Below are positions 26,007-34,779 of a stretch of DNA of 64,000 nt, one piece after another; position 1 is the first letter of the stretch, and each line of letters begins with the position of its first letter. This DNA comes from Pectinatus haikarae (GTDB lineage Bacteria > Bacillota > Negativicutes > Selenomonadales > Selenomonadaceae): contig NZ_WIQM01000016.1 in NCBI RefSeq assembly GCF_015732185.1, positions 398,501 through 462,500 of the forward strand, given 5' to 3'. A program made the translations under genes and the position numbers. The notes under the pieces were generated by a model. That model saw only the letters and a program-made list of their open reading frames with translations, did not search any database and was not told where the DNA came from.

Positions 26007-26373
26007 TTGTATACACCGTTTTCCTTAAATCAAATTCGGCCTGCTTTCCATTGACGGTCCAATTTACTTTGGCAGTCACAGTTTTCAATTTATCATTTAC
26101 TGATAGGGAAGTATTAATATGGAAAAAAACATTATTTTTATTTATTGAAGCTTCTTTTATCGTTCCCGCATCATAGAATTTTTTCTCAGTTAATATCTCG
26201 CCTTCAATCATGGCAATTTCTTTTTGTGCCAGATAAACAGCAGTCATTTTAGCATCTTCCATCACCTGATTTTCTGAATATATTCGAAAAACACTGAAGA
26301 TAGCCGCCGCAGCCAAAAGCAATATGCTCAGGGAAAAAACCTGCATAAGCATAAAAAAACCTTTATTGTTCAT
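25999..26373 (-). CDS. PilV/GspI-like prepilin-type protein
   Basis: A 124-residue protein with leader MNNKG followed by FFMLMQVFSLSILLLAAAAIFSVF, a prepilin-like helix. At mature position 5 it carries Met or Gln rather than the usual Glu, which GspK-type tip proteins also lack. The polar domain includes AVYLAQKEIAMIEG, reminiscent of the ARxxAxxxxE region of PilV/GspI proteins. Its start overlaps the stop of the preceding gene by a single base and its end overlaps the next gene, so the minor pilins are translationally coupled. Confidence 0.6.
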   Translation of the reverse strand: MNNKGFFMLMQVFSLSILLLAAAAIFSVFRIYSENQVMEDAKMTAVYLAQKEIAMIEGEILTEKKFYDAGTIKEASINKNNVFFHINTSLSVNDKLKTVTAKVNWTVNGKQAEFDLRKTVYTNE

Positions 26374-26813
26374 TATTTTGCCATCCTGATGCGCCCATAT
26401 GAATGAATAATTACTTTTGCCAAAGAATCTTTGCCGGAAATATTTATCGTCGCGGCATTGACCGTATATTTATCACCTCGATTAAAAGAAAATACTGCTC
26501 CGTGATTCGAACTCAGCACTATTCCCTCCGGCATATTTACTACAACAGGTTTTGCGGCAGGGTCAAAATATAATTCATATGAAGTTTTGTTCAGCACCAT
26601 ATATGGTGTAGGAACAGCCTTCGCTTCATGCGGCAGTGAAAAATTTTTCTGCTGAAGAAGCCGCAGATTGCTAAGCAGGTATTGAGCCTGAAAATCTGTC
26701 TGCATTTTTTCCGTCAGTAAAAATTTAGGCGCAACCATAAGAAAAAATACAGCCAGTACTGCAAGAGATAATATCAACTCAATGCTCATGAAACCATATT
26801 GTCTTTTTTTCAT
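26373..26813 (-). CDS. GspH/FimT-like prepilin-type protein
   Basis: A 146-residue protein with leader MKKRQYG followed by FMSIELILSLAVLAVFFLMVAPKF. Cleavage after Gly7 gives Phe1 and Glu5, as in true prepilins. The C-terminal ~100 residues are beta-rich (PEGIVLSSNHGAVFSFNRGD), like GspH/FimT minor pseudopilins. It is the first of the four minor-pilin-like genes after the peptidase gene, 11 bases downstream. Confidence 0.68.
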   Translation of the reverse strand: MKKRQYGFMSIELILSLAVLAVFFLMVAPKFLLTEKMQTDFQAQYLLSNLRLLQQKNFSLPHEAKAVPTPYMVLNKTSYELYFDPAAKPVVVNMPEGIVLSSNHGAVFSFNRGDKYTVNAATINISGKDSLAKVIIHSYGRIRMAK

Positions 26814-26824
26814 TGCATTTTTCC

Positions 26825-27328
26825 TTAAAAATAAAATATGCTAAAAATGATCAGGGCACCAAGTGAAATAAACGGCCCAAATGGCAGTATATCATTAAGT
26901 GTGTATTCTTTTTGCAAAATTCTGTAAATGCATAATAGGGATGCACTGAATACCGCAAAAAATATTGCCTGCGCGATCAAGGGATAAGGCAGCCATAAGC
27001 AAAGCGCATAGGAAAGTTTGACATCACCGCCTCCTATAGTATCAGTAAAAAAATAAATGGGCAAAAATACCATGCTTATAAATATCAATGCAAAAAACAC
27101 ATTCCAAAAAGCAAAATATTCATTCTGCATCAACTGATGTATACATCCGCCAAAAGCTATAAAAACTGGCAGCTTATTTGGAATAAGGTACGATTTATAA
27201 TCTATGTAGGCAACTTTTGCCAACAATAAGAGAATGTAGATAAAGCCGGCATATTTTTCCGATATATTCAATAAAAAGCAATATCCTGTCAGACAAATTA
27301 TTTCTGTAAAAGGCAGCTGTATTTTCAT
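26825..27328 (-). CDS. pilD: Prepilin peptidase (A24 family), short form
   Basis: A 167-residue polytopic membrane aspartyl protease that removes the basic leader from prepilins. Both catalytic aspartates are visible: Asp in KVAYIDYKSYLIPN (about residue 43) and Asp in TIGGGDVKLSYA (about 103), the GxGD motif. It lacks the N-terminal cysteine-bearing methyltransferase domain of full-length PilD, so it resembles the short archaeal or ComC-like form; N-methylation of the pilins would need another enzyme. The ATG overlaps the pilin stop codon as ATGA, which is why this start is chosen over an upstream TTG at 27370. Confidence 0.85.
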   Translation of the reverse strand: MKIQLPFTEIICLTGYCFLLNISEKYAGFIYILLLLAKVAYIDYKSYLIPNKLPVFIAFGGCIHQLMQNEYFAFWNVFFALIFISMVFLPIYFFTDTIGGGDVKLSYALCLWLPYPLIAQAIFFAVFSASLLCIYRILQKEYTLNDILPFGPFISLGALIIFSIFYF

Positions 27329-27723
27329 TTTTTTACTGTTCCGAAATCTTTTAAAGCATGCCCCTGACAAAGCGCTGTCGCATTTACAGTATCCAGTTCA
27401 TATGTTTCCGCCGTTATTTTCAATTTATCGCCTGTACGTAAATAGCTTTCTCCCTGTGGTGGTTTAAGATTATCCACATCGTCTATATATTCAGCTAAGT
27501 CTGTCTTTATATTTTGCGGATTCCGGCCGTGTGTCGATAAATGCATAGCAATCGCTGTATTCAGTGTCTGCAGATCGGCCTGTATTTTGGCCGTATTGGC
27601 AAGCGTGACAGAATTGCTGAATTTAGGAATAGCCAGCGTTGCCAATATTCCTAATATGACAATAACAATCATCATCTCTAAAAGCGTAAAACCTCTCTCA
27701 TCTTTTAAAAATTTTTTTCTCAT
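27325..27723 (-). CDS. pilA: Major pilin / GspG-like prepilin
   Basis: A 132-residue prepilin with the classical class III start: a basic leader (MRKKFLKDERG) cut before FTLLEMMIVIVILGILATLAIPKF, with Glu5 present. The mature protein is ~120 residues, with a short globular domain (AKIQADLQTLNTAIAMHLSTHGRNP) like GspG or small pilins such as ComGC. Cysteine occurs only near the C-terminus. The ATG at 27723 follows GAGGG eight bases upstream; an earlier GTG at 27738 overlaps the stop of pilC. It is probably the main structural subunit of the filament. Confidence 0.85.
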   Translation of the reverse strand: MRKKFLKDERGFTLLEMMIVIVILGILATLAIPKFSNSVTLANTAKIQADLQTLNTAIAMHLSTHGRNPQNIKTDLAEYIDDVDNLKPPQGESYLRTGDKLKITAETYELDTVNATALCQGHALKDFGTVKK

Positions 27724-27734
27724 AATAATTTCCC

Positions 27735-28949
27735 TCACATAGGTACCTGTGCAGCCGCTTCAAACATGGGAATAGCAATAGCCGCCACGAATATACCGAT
27801 AAATATAGAAAGCGCTATTATCATACATGGCTCTGCAAGCGCTATACCGCGTTTATAAAGCAATTCAACATCATTTTTATAAAATTCTGCTGTCGTATTC
27901 AGCATAATTGCCAAATTGCCGCTTTTCTCCCCTGTAAGCAGCATTTGCATAAATAAAGGAGTAAATAATGTATTTTTCGCCAATGAGGAAGATAATGTAT
28001 TTCCCCTTTGAATATCTGCCTGAACTCTTTTCAATATATTTTCCAAATATTCATTGGGCGAGTTGCTGAGAATAGTGCTTATACTTTTGTCTATGGTCAG
28101 CCCTGAAGAAAGCATAACCGATAACTCATTGCAAAATTGCAATAATATTAATTCGGCAAACAGCCGGCCCCAAAAAGGTGTTTTTAAAAGAAACTTATAC
28201 ACCATGTATTTATATTTCTTTTGCTGCCACATAAAATTAAAAACAGACAGCAGAGAAAGGAACAGCATGATAAAAACTATCCCGTACTTTTCTAAACCAA
28301 AACCAAGAAAAAGCACAAAAGTTGTCAGCAATGGCAAGGGCACATTTAAATTTTTCAGCAACTCTGCAAACATAGGCATAACTACAGTAAGCATTACACC
28401 GGCAGTGACAATAAATACAAGACTTAGCATCAAAGGATAAACAGCAACGGTTTTCAATTTTTCTCTTATATTATAGTCACGTTCAAGGTAATCTGCTGAA
28501 TACTGCAATACATCGTCAAGTTTGCCGCCTGCTTCACCTGCCGCGGTGAGAGCAAGAAAGCTCCTGGGGAAAGCAGTTTTGTGTACGGCAAGACTGTCAG
28601 AAAAGCTTTTCCCTGTTTGGATCTGCAATGAAATCTCATAAAGTATATTTTTGAATTTTATATTTTTTGTCTGTGCATTTATTGCCTCAAGTGCCTCCTT
28701 CACGGTTATGCCGGATTTCAGCATTATACTCAGCTGCCGGCAAAAAAAAGCAACATCATTACAGCTTATTATATAACCGAATCTTCCTTTTAATCTCTGC
28801 CGCAAACTACATTTTTCCTCTTCTAAACCGAGCAGAAAATAATTTTGCGACCGCAGTATTTCAGCGGCTTCATCAGGAGATGCCGCAAATATGCTGCCTT
28901 TTATATCTTTGCCCAGATGATCCTTAACACAATAAAAATACTTTTTCAC
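27735..28949 (-). CDS. pilC: PilC/GspF-type inner-membrane platform protein
   Basis: A 404-residue polytopic protein with two copies of the T2SF domain (about residues 60-185 and 265-390), each ending in hydrophobic helices. Motifs include FCRQLSIMLKSGITVKEAL in the first repeat and FCNELSVMLSSGLTIDKSI in the second. PilC forms the membrane platform rotated by the PilB/PilT ATPases. The GTG at 28949 has GGAG seven bases upstream and starts MKKYFYCVKDHLGKDIKG, as expected; the longer frame adds nine unsupported residues. It is followed by the pilin gene with a 12-base gap. Confidence 0.88.
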   Translation of the reverse strand: MKKYFYCVKDHLGKDIKGSIFAASPDEAAEILRSQNYFLLGLEEEKCSLRQRLKGRFGYIISCNDVAFFCRQLSIMLKSGITVKEALEAINAQTKNIKFKNILYEISLQIQTGKSFSDSLAVHKTAFPRSFLALTAAGEAGGKLDDVLQYSADYLERDYNIREKLKTVAVYPLMLSLVFIVTAGVMLTVVMPMFAELLKNLNVPLPLLTTFVLFLGFGLEKYGIVFIMLFLSLLSVFNFMWQQKKYKYMVYKFLLKTPFWGRLFAELILLQFCNELSVMLSSGLTIDKSISTILSNSPNEYLENILKRVQADIQRGNTLSSSLAKNTLFTPLFMQMLLTGEKSGNLAIMLNTTAEFYKNDVELLYKRGIALAEPCMIIALSIFIGIFVAAIAIPMFEAAAQVPM

Positions 28950-29080
28950 AGTATAAGCTCCGATAATTTTGACCACTATTCAGGTGGCATAAAAACACCG
29001 TCTGAATTAAGCCTTCCATTATATAGATATCATCAAAAAATCCCGTTTTCAACGCTCATCTCAAAGTGGTATATTTTCTA

Positions 29081-30082
29081 TTAATTGATAAGGTTTTTTC
29101 GGCGCAGATTGTTCAATGCAGCTTCCATAGTCTGCATTCCTTCACTTTTTCCCGTCTGTATAGATGAAAGCACCTGCTGCGGTCTGCCTGATGCTATCAG
29201 GGAGCGAACCGCATCTGTTGCCGTTAAAATTTCCATGGCTGCTATTCTCCCGCCTGCTGTTTTCTGCAGCAGCTGCTGGCTTATTATTGCCTGCAGGACC
29301 ATGGAAAGTTCAATACGGACAGTGCCTGCATCATCGTTAAAAAGGCTCTCGATTCTTGTGAGCGATTCTGCCGCACTGGCGGTATGCAGTGTTGAAATTA
29401 CCAAATGACCTGTCTGCGCAGCCGAAAGAGCTGCCCGCATAGTTTGCCGATCACGTATCTCTCCGAGAAAAATAATATCAGGATCCTGACGCATCGCGCT
29501 CTTCATCGCCTCCTCAAAAGAAAAAAAATCACTGCCGTATTCTCGCTGATGAATAAGGCTCCGAGTCGAAGAAAAAATATACTCTATCGGGTCTTCTAAG
29601 GTCACTATATGACACGGACGGTATTGTGCTCGATAAGAAAGCATAGCGGAAAGTGTGGTGGATTTACCTGATCCTGATGGTCCTGTTACTAAAATAAGAC
29701 CGCTTTTTTTCAAAATAAGCTTTTTAAGAATTTCAGGATATTCCTGATCCTCTATTGATTTTATTGTCTGGCAGATAAGGCGTACAGCAAAGGCAAGCTG
29801 ACGCTGCTGCTTATATATGCTTATGCGCAGACGTCTATCGCAAATTGTATACGCTATATCCACGTCATTTTGGGATAAAAAAATCTTCCTATCTTTTTCT
29901 GTCAATAAAATATCAAAAATTTTCTGCAATTCAGCATTGTTGAACTTTATATCGGGGACAATTAATAATTTTCCGTCCACACGACAAAAACATTCCTGAT
30001 CAGCCGTTATATGCAAATCAGAGCATGCGGCATCTGCAGCTGAAATCAACATTTCAAATTTATTCAAGGCGCTGGCATTCAT
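29081..30082 (-). CDS. pilT: PilT retraction ATPase
   Basis: A 333-residue hexameric cytoplasmic ATPase that depolymerises type IV pili. Walker A (GPSGSGKSTT, about residue 135), the Asp box (TLEDPIEYIF), Walker B (DIIFLGEIRDRQT) and the His box (GHLVISTLHT) are intact. The N-terminal PAS-like domain (DLHITADQECFCRVDGKL) is also present. The C-terminal AIRNLIRE motif typical of PilT is replaced by AVRSLIASGRP, so retraction function is likely but not certain. It overlaps pilB by 23 bases; 131 bases separate it from pilC. Confidence 0.85.
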   Translation of the reverse strand: MNASALNKFEMLISAADAACSDLHITADQECFCRVDGKLLIVPDIKFNNAELQKIFDILLTEKDRKIFLSQNDVDIAYTICDRRLRISIYKQQRQLAFAVRLICQTIKSIEDQEYPEILKKLILKKSGLILVTGPSGSGKSTTLSAMLSYRAQYRPCHIVTLEDPIEYIFSSTRSLIHQREYGSDFFSFEEAMKSAMRQDPDIIFLGEIRDRQTMRAALSAAQTGHLVISTLHTASAAESLTRIESLFNDDAGTVRIELSMVLQAIISQQLLQKTAGGRIAAMEILTATDAVRSLIASGRPQQVLSSIQTGKSEGMQTMEAALNNLRRKNLIN

Positions 30083-31340
30083 CCTCGTTGATCACCCTCA
30101 TGATTTCACTTATAGTAGTTTTTCCCCGTATGATTTTTTCTATACCGTCATTGAACAGAGGTACCATCTCATCACCCACTGCAATTTCCTTCATAACACT
30201 GCTGCTGTCTTTTAAACAAATAGATTTTTTTAGGCTTGCCTTCACTGTGAGTATTTCCTGAACAGCTATCCTGCCAAAATAGCCGCTGTTTCCGCAAAAA
30301 GCACAGCCTTTTCCTCTGAAGGCCTGCTTTATTGAGTATTTTTGCATAAAAATATATTGCTCAGAATTTTCAACAGGTTCATAACTTATTTTACAGTGAG
30401 GACAAATGCGGCGTAAAAGCCTTTGCGACAAACATCCGGCAAGAACTTCAGCCAATAAATACGGCTCTATTTTCATATCCAGCATTCGTAAAATAGCACT
30501 GACAGCATTGCCCGTATGCAAAGTAGAAAGCACCAGATGCCCTGTCAAAGCTGCACGGACAGCAGTAGCAGCTGTTTTTTCATCACGAATTTCGCCGATG
30601 AAAATAATATCAGGATCTTGCCGCAGTACTGCCCGCATCCCCTCTTCAAAAGATAATCCTGTTTTTTCGTTTATCTGTATTTGTGTTATATTATCAAGCT
30701 TATACTCAACAGGGTCCTCGATTGTCACAATATTTTTTTCCGGTGTATTCAATTCATTCAACGCGGCATAGAGTGTTGCTGTTTTACCTGAATTGACCGG
30801 ACCTGTATTTAATATCAATCCGCTGGGACGATGAAACAATTTGCGAAAACTGGCTTCATTTTTATAATTTAATTCCAGTTCCTCAACAGTAAAACATCTT
30901 CCTAAAATATTTAAAAGCCGCATGACAAGTTTTTCTCCGTGTATCGTTGGAATGGTGGAAATTCTTATATCTATGGTTTTTCCTGCATATTTATAAGACA
31001 TACTGCCATCCTGCGGTTTTCTTTTTTCTACAGTATTCATGCAGCTGATTATTTTTATGCGGGAAATAATCAGCTGATGCAATTCTGATGGTAAAGTAAC
31101 ATAATCTTTTAATATGCCATCAATACGTACACGTATGCACATATTTTTTTCTCTCGGTTCAAAATGTATATCGCTTACATTTTGTAAAATTGCGTTATTT
31201 ATGATTTTATCGACTAATCCGACTATTGGTGCCGCACTTATATTGAGGTCCGGCAAATCGATATTATTACCGCTTTTATTGAATGAGCGCAGAGTCTTCT
31301 CTGCCAGCTCATTCAGCGACTTTTCCTCTATACCCGTCAT
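30060..31340 (-). CDS. pilB: PilB/GspE-type assembly ATPase (short form)
   Basis: A 426-residue cytoplasmic ATPase that powers pilin assembly. Residues ~40-140 form the N2-type domain (SDIHFEPREKNMCIRVRIDG). The ATPase core has Walker A GPVNSGKTAT, the Asp box TIEDPVEYKL, Walker B DIIFIGEIRDEKT and the His box GHLVLSTLHT. A zinc-binding pair of CxxC motifs (CPHC and CAFC) lies near residues 315-345. It lacks the ~150-residue N1 domain of standard PilB, the part that binds PilM or regulators such as c-di-GMP. The start overlaps the aroE stop as ATGA, so expression is tied to aroE. Confidence 0.87.
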   Translation of the reverse strand: MTGIEEKSLNELAEKTLRSFNKSGNNIDLPDLNISAAPIVGLVDKIINNAILQNVSDIHFEPREKNMCIRVRIDGILKDYVTLPSELHQLIISRIKIISCMNTVEKRKPQDGSMSYKYAGKTIDIRISTIPTIHGEKLVMRLLNILGRCFTVEELELNYKNEASFRKLFHRPSGLILNTGPVNSGKTATLYAALNELNTPEKNIVTIEDPVEYKLDNITQIQINEKTGLSFEEGMRAVLRQDPDIIFIGEIRDEKTAATAVRAALTGHLVLSTLHTGNAVSAILRMLDMKIEPYLLAEVLAGCLSQRLLRRICPHCKISYEPVENSEQYIFMQKYSIKQAFRGKGCAFCGNSGYFGRIAVQEILTVKASLKKSICLKDSSSVMKEIAVGDEMVPLFNDGIEKIIRGKTTISEIMRVINEDECQRLE

Positions 31341-32224
31341 AATTTTTTCAATAGTGCTTCATGTAAAGCTATACGCATAAGATCAACGTCAATTTTTCCG
31401 CACCCGCTCCATTTTTCCAAAGCAGCTGCCCCCTGTCCCGCCAGCATGTATTCTCCGTTTAGAACAGTATACCCGTATTTCTCTGCTTCGACGAGGAGTT
31501 TTGTTTTTTCCGGTGTATAAATTATATCATAGACAAATGCATTGGATGGAAGCATAGTTATATCCACAGGAGGCATTTTATCGATATACATATCCATGCC
31601 AAGCGGAGTTGTATTTACTAAAAGATCTGTTTTTGGCAAAATTTCCTGAAACATTTTTTCATTCCAATCAGAGGAAGAAATATTTCCCAATTCTTTAAAA
31701 TCATCGGCCAATTTTTTCGCCTTTTCTGCGTTTCTTGCAGCGATATGAACTGAACCGACGCCTGCATGGAGCAATCCATATATAACAGCCCTTGCCGCTC
31801 CTCCTGCCCCCAAGACTACAGTATTTATTCTTTTCAGAGTAAATTTTACAGACTGAAACGCACTTATAAATCCTTCGTAGTCCGTATTATAACCGTAAAG
31901 TCTGTCATTTTTTATAAGCACCGTATTTACTGCTCCGATAAGGCTGGCAGACTGATCTATCTCATCAAGATATTTTATGATATTTATTTTATGCGGTATT
32001 GTGATGTTAAAACCCGTAAAATTTAATGCTTTCAGCCCTTTTACCGCTGCCTCCAATTCATTTTCCCTGACAGGCATGGCGATGTAAGCATAGTCGAGAT
32101 GCATACTTTGCAATGCTGTATTTTGAATGACAGGAGAAAGCGAATGATGGATAGGGTAACCTATAACACCCAGATTTTTTGTTTTCCCTGTGTAAATAGC
32201 AGACAATATATTCCCCTCTTTCAT
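31337..32224 (-). CDS. aroE: Shikimate dehydrogenase
   Basis: A 295-residue NADP-dependent enzyme that reduces 3-dehydroshikimate to shikimate in aromatic amino acid synthesis. The substrate domain shows IGYPIHHSLSP and FNITIPHKI with the catalytic lysine, followed by AVNT. The Rossmann domain has VVLGAGGAARAV, and the C-terminus keeps GEYMLAGQGAAALEKWSG, including the conserved Gln. The ATG at 32224 has GGAG seven bases upstream; a TTG 18 bases later also has a good site. Its stop overlaps pilB, an unusual operon partner. Confidence 0.92.
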   Translation of the reverse strand: MKEGNILSAIYTGKTKNLGVIGYPIHHSLSPVIQNTALQSMHLDYAYIAMPVRENELEAAVKGLKALNFTGFNITIPHKINIIKYLDEIDQSASLIGAVNTVLIKNDRLYGYNTDYEGFISAFQSVKFTLKRINTVVLGAGGAARAVIYGLLHAGVGSVHIAARNAEKAKKLADDFKELGNISSSDWNEKMFQEILPKTDLLVNTTPLGMDMYIDKMPPVDITMLPSNAFVYDIIYTPEKTKLLVEAEKYGYTVLNGEYMLAGQGAAALEKWSGCGKIDVDLMRIALHEALLKKL

Positions 32225-32260
32225 TATTTTGCTCCAGCACCGTGCCAAAGCTGCAGATGC

Positions 32261-33811
32261 TCAGACAATATTTTCCATTTCATGGATATCTGTGTTACTT
32301 TTGAATTGAACTGCCTCGGCAATATGCTTTTCCGTGATTGCAGGTGCATTATCCAGATCGGCAATGGTCCTGCTTACCTTGATTATTCTGTCATATGAGC
32401 GTGCACTTAATTTAAGCTGCTCGAATATAAGACCAAGCATATTTTGTGCCGCATCTGTCAGATGACAGAATTTCTTTATAAGCGCGTGATTCATCTGGGC
32501 ATTGCAGTGAATCGCATATGCCGACAATCGTTTTGTCTGGATATTTCTCGCCTTTTCCACTCGTCGTCTTATACAAGCCGAATTTTCTGTTTTTTCCGAT
32601 GTAATCATTTCCTTGTAATCAAGGCGTGGTACTTGAATATGAATATCTATTCTATCAAGAAGCGGTCCTGAAATTTTTTTCGTATACCGTTTTATTTCAT
32701 TTGGAGTGCACGTACATGCCCTACTTTTATCATTAAGAAAACCGCACGGACATGGATTCATTCCAGCCACCAGAATAAAATTTGAAGGGTATGTATAAGC
32801 ACCGTTTACACGGACAATCGAAATTTGCCCGTCTTCAAGAGGTTGTCTCAACACTTCCAGAGTTATCTTGTTGAATTCCGGCAATTCATCAAGGAACAGA
32901 ACTCCGTTATGGCTGAGAGTCACCTCCCCCGGTTTGGGAATACTGCCTCCGCCGATCATTCCCGCATTGGATATAGTATGATGCGGACTGCGAAAGGGCC
33001 GGCTGTCTATAAGCCCCCCTCCCGCTTTCATGAGACCGGCAATACTGTAGATCTTGGTAATCTCCAGTGCCTCCTGTTTTGTCATAGACGGCAGTATCGA
33101 TGGCATTCTCCTTGCCAGCATAGTTTTTCCTGTGCCGGGCGCCCCGCACATAAGAACATTATGCCCGCCCGCGGCGGCTATTTCCAGCGCCCGTTTAGCA
33201 GTATACTGACCCTGCACATCGGAAAAATCATCTTCGGCAATGTTATCCGCTTTATTTTCTTTTATGGCCTCTGTCTCTTTCAACGCAGGATATAGTTTTT
33301 TCCTTTCGTTAAAAAAATCTATCAACTCAGCTAAACTCGTTATGGAATATACTTCCAGTCCATCTACAAGAAGCGCCTCCTGTTCGTTGCCCTCAGGTAT
33401 AAAAAGCTCTCTTATTTCCTGTCTGCGGCACTGAATAGCGATCGGCAGTATACCTCTGATACTGCGGAGATGCCCCTCCAGTGACAATTCTCCCGCAAAC
33501 ATTGCCTTCCCGCAGCGTTTCTGTGGAAGCAGACCGTAGGCTGCCAGAATTGACACTGCGATAGGCAGATCCAATCCACAGCCGTCCTTTTTCAGATCCG
33601 CCGGTGCCAGATTAATCGTTATCTTTTTTGGCGGCAGCTTTATACCCGAATTTTTAATAGCCGTACGCACACGCTCTTTTGATTCCTTCACTGCTGCATC
33701 CGGCAGTCCGACTATATCGAACGCCGGCAGACCATTTGCTATATCGGCTTCCACCTCTATAAGAATTCCATCTATGCCGGCAGTTGCCGCACCGAAAATT
33801 TTGGCAAACAA
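32261..33811 (-). CDS. comM: ComM/YifB-family AAA+ ATPase
   Basis: A 516-residue protein of the YifB/ComM magnesium-chelatase-like family. The N-terminal Lon-like domain (1-170) contains IVGLPDAAVKESKERV and the Lon-type catalytic region DLKKDGCGLDLPIA. The AAA+ core follows with Walker A GAPGTGKTMLA, Walker B VLFLDELPEF and the FRSPHHTISNAGMIGGG segment. A cysteine-rich C-P-C-G loop and a C-terminal Mg_chelatase_C domain complete it. ComM is a branch-migration helicase in natural transformation. The start is TTG, with GAGGGG eight bases upstream. Encoded just before aroE and the pilus genes, it fits a DNA-uptake role for the operon. Confidence 0.9.
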   Translation of the reverse strand: MFAKIFGAATAGIDGILIEVEADIANGLPAFDIVGLPDAAVKESKERVRTAIKNSGIKLPPKKITINLAPADLKKDGCGLDLPIAVSILAAYGLLPQKRCGKAMFAGELSLEGHLRSIRGILPIAIQCRRQEIRELFIPEGNEQEALLVDGLEVYSITSLAELIDFFNERKKLYPALKETEAIKENKADNIAEDDFSDVQGQYTAKRALEIAAAGGHNVLMCGAPGTGKTMLARRMPSILPSMTKQEALEITKIYSIAGLMKAGGGLIDSRPFRSPHHTISNAGMIGGGSIPKPGEVTLSHNGVLFLDELPEFNKITLEVLRQPLEDGQISIVRVNGAYTYPSNFILVAGMNPCPCGFLNDKSRACTCTPNEIKRYTKKISGPLLDRIDIHIQVPRLDYKEMITSEKTENSACIRRRVEKARNIQTKRLSAYAIHCNAQMNHALIKKFCHLTDAAQNMLGLIFEQLKLSARSYDRIIKVSRTIADLDNAPAITEKHIAEAVQFKSNTDIHEMENIV

Positions 33812-33840
33812 TATAACCGCCCCTCGCTGTTATACTTTAA

Positions 33841-34416
33841 TCAATAATGACCGGACCAACGCTTGAACAATTCATGTTCGATATGCAGCTGATCACATAT
33901 TTTCCCGACCATGATATTCACTAAATCATCTATGCTCTGCGGTTTATGGTAAAAACCCGGACACGCAGGAAGTATGCTCACGCCGATGCGGGACAATTTC
34001 AACATATTCTCTAAATGCAGAGGACTGAAGGGTGTCTCACGCGGCACTAATACAAGACTGCGTCTTTCTTTTATTGTCACATCAGCGGCACGGGTAAGAA
34101 GATTATCAGCTAAACCCGCAGCTATCGCCCCCACTGTTTTCATCGAGCATGGAAGAATTACCATAGCTTCATATAAAAAAGACCCGCTTGCCACAGCAGC
34201 TCCTATATTATCAACATCATAAAGCGTATGGGCATACTTTAGAAGGTCTTCCGGCACCATTCCGCATTCATGCTGTAAAACGGTTTGTCCGGAATGAGTG
34301 ACTACCAAATGTATTTCTATCCCGGTATCTTTCAATACTTCAAGAAGTTTCAATGCATAAATAGAGCCGCTTGCCCCTGTTATGCCAACAACTATGCGTT
34401 TTTTCATATTTTCCAT
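33841..34416 (-). CDS. ubiX: UbiX-type flavin prenyltransferase
   Basis: A 191-residue flavoprotein that makes prenylated FMN, the cofactor of UbiD-type decarboxylases. Motifs are VGITGASGSIYALKLLE at the N-terminus, the segment ASGSFLYEAMVILPCSMKTVGAIAAGLADNLLTRAADV, and LVPRETPFSPLHLENM. All are characteristic of UbiX/Pad1. The stop is four bases after... the next gene start is 29 bases downstream, and yraN ends three bases upstream. No ubiD is present in the window, so its partner enzyme must be elsewhere. Confidence 0.92.
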   Translation of the reverse strand: MENMKKRIVVGITGASGSIYALKLLEVLKDTGIEIHLVVTHSGQTVLQHECGMVPEDLLKYAHTLYDVDNIGAAVASGSFLYEAMVILPCSMKTVGAIAAGLADNLLTRAADVTIKERRSLVLVPRETPFSPLHLENMLKLSRIGVSILPACPGFYHKPQSIDDLVNIMVGKICDQLHIEHELFKRWSGHY

Positions 34417-34419
34417 ATA

Positions 34420-34779
34420 TTAAACTTCGAAAGCTCCCTTTATATGATTTAGTTTATACGGACAGGGAGGATTATAATATATTTCGATCACATCAAAACG
34501 ATAATTCAATGAATCATGCTGATGAAATAGAATATATAAATGTGCTGTGCGTATTATTTTTTGCTGCTTTCTGCGGTCCACCGCTTGTGCCGCTGTTCCA
34601 TACAATGCATTTTTTCTTGTTTTCACTTCGACAAACACGATTACATTTCTATGCTCAGCTATTATATCTATTTCACCGTATTTTGCAGTATAATTCATAT
34701 CCAATATCTGATACCCGCGTGATTTCAAATAATCAGCTGCGATCTTTTCTCCCAGAAAGCCTTTTTCTCTTCCTCTCAT
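34420..34779 (-). CDS. yraN: YraN/UPF0102 family nuclease-like protein
   Basis: A 119-residue protein of the YraN (UPF0102) family, with a predicted restriction-endonuclease-like fold. The nuclease-like core is seen as GEKIAADYLKSRGYQILDMNYTAKYGEIDIIAEH followed by VFVEVKTRK, giving the E-x-D and E-V-K motif residues. The exact role is not established; links to DNA processing have been suggested. Its start overlaps the FlhB-like gene by four bases. In many Firmicutes it lies next to rnhB, as here. Confidence 0.9.
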   Translation of the reverse strand: MRGREKGFLGEKIAADYLKSRGYQILDMNYTAKYGEIDIIAEHRNVIVFVEVKTRKNALYGTAAQAVDRRKQQKIIRTAHLYILFHQHDSLNYRFDVIEIYYNPPCPYKLNHIKGAFEV

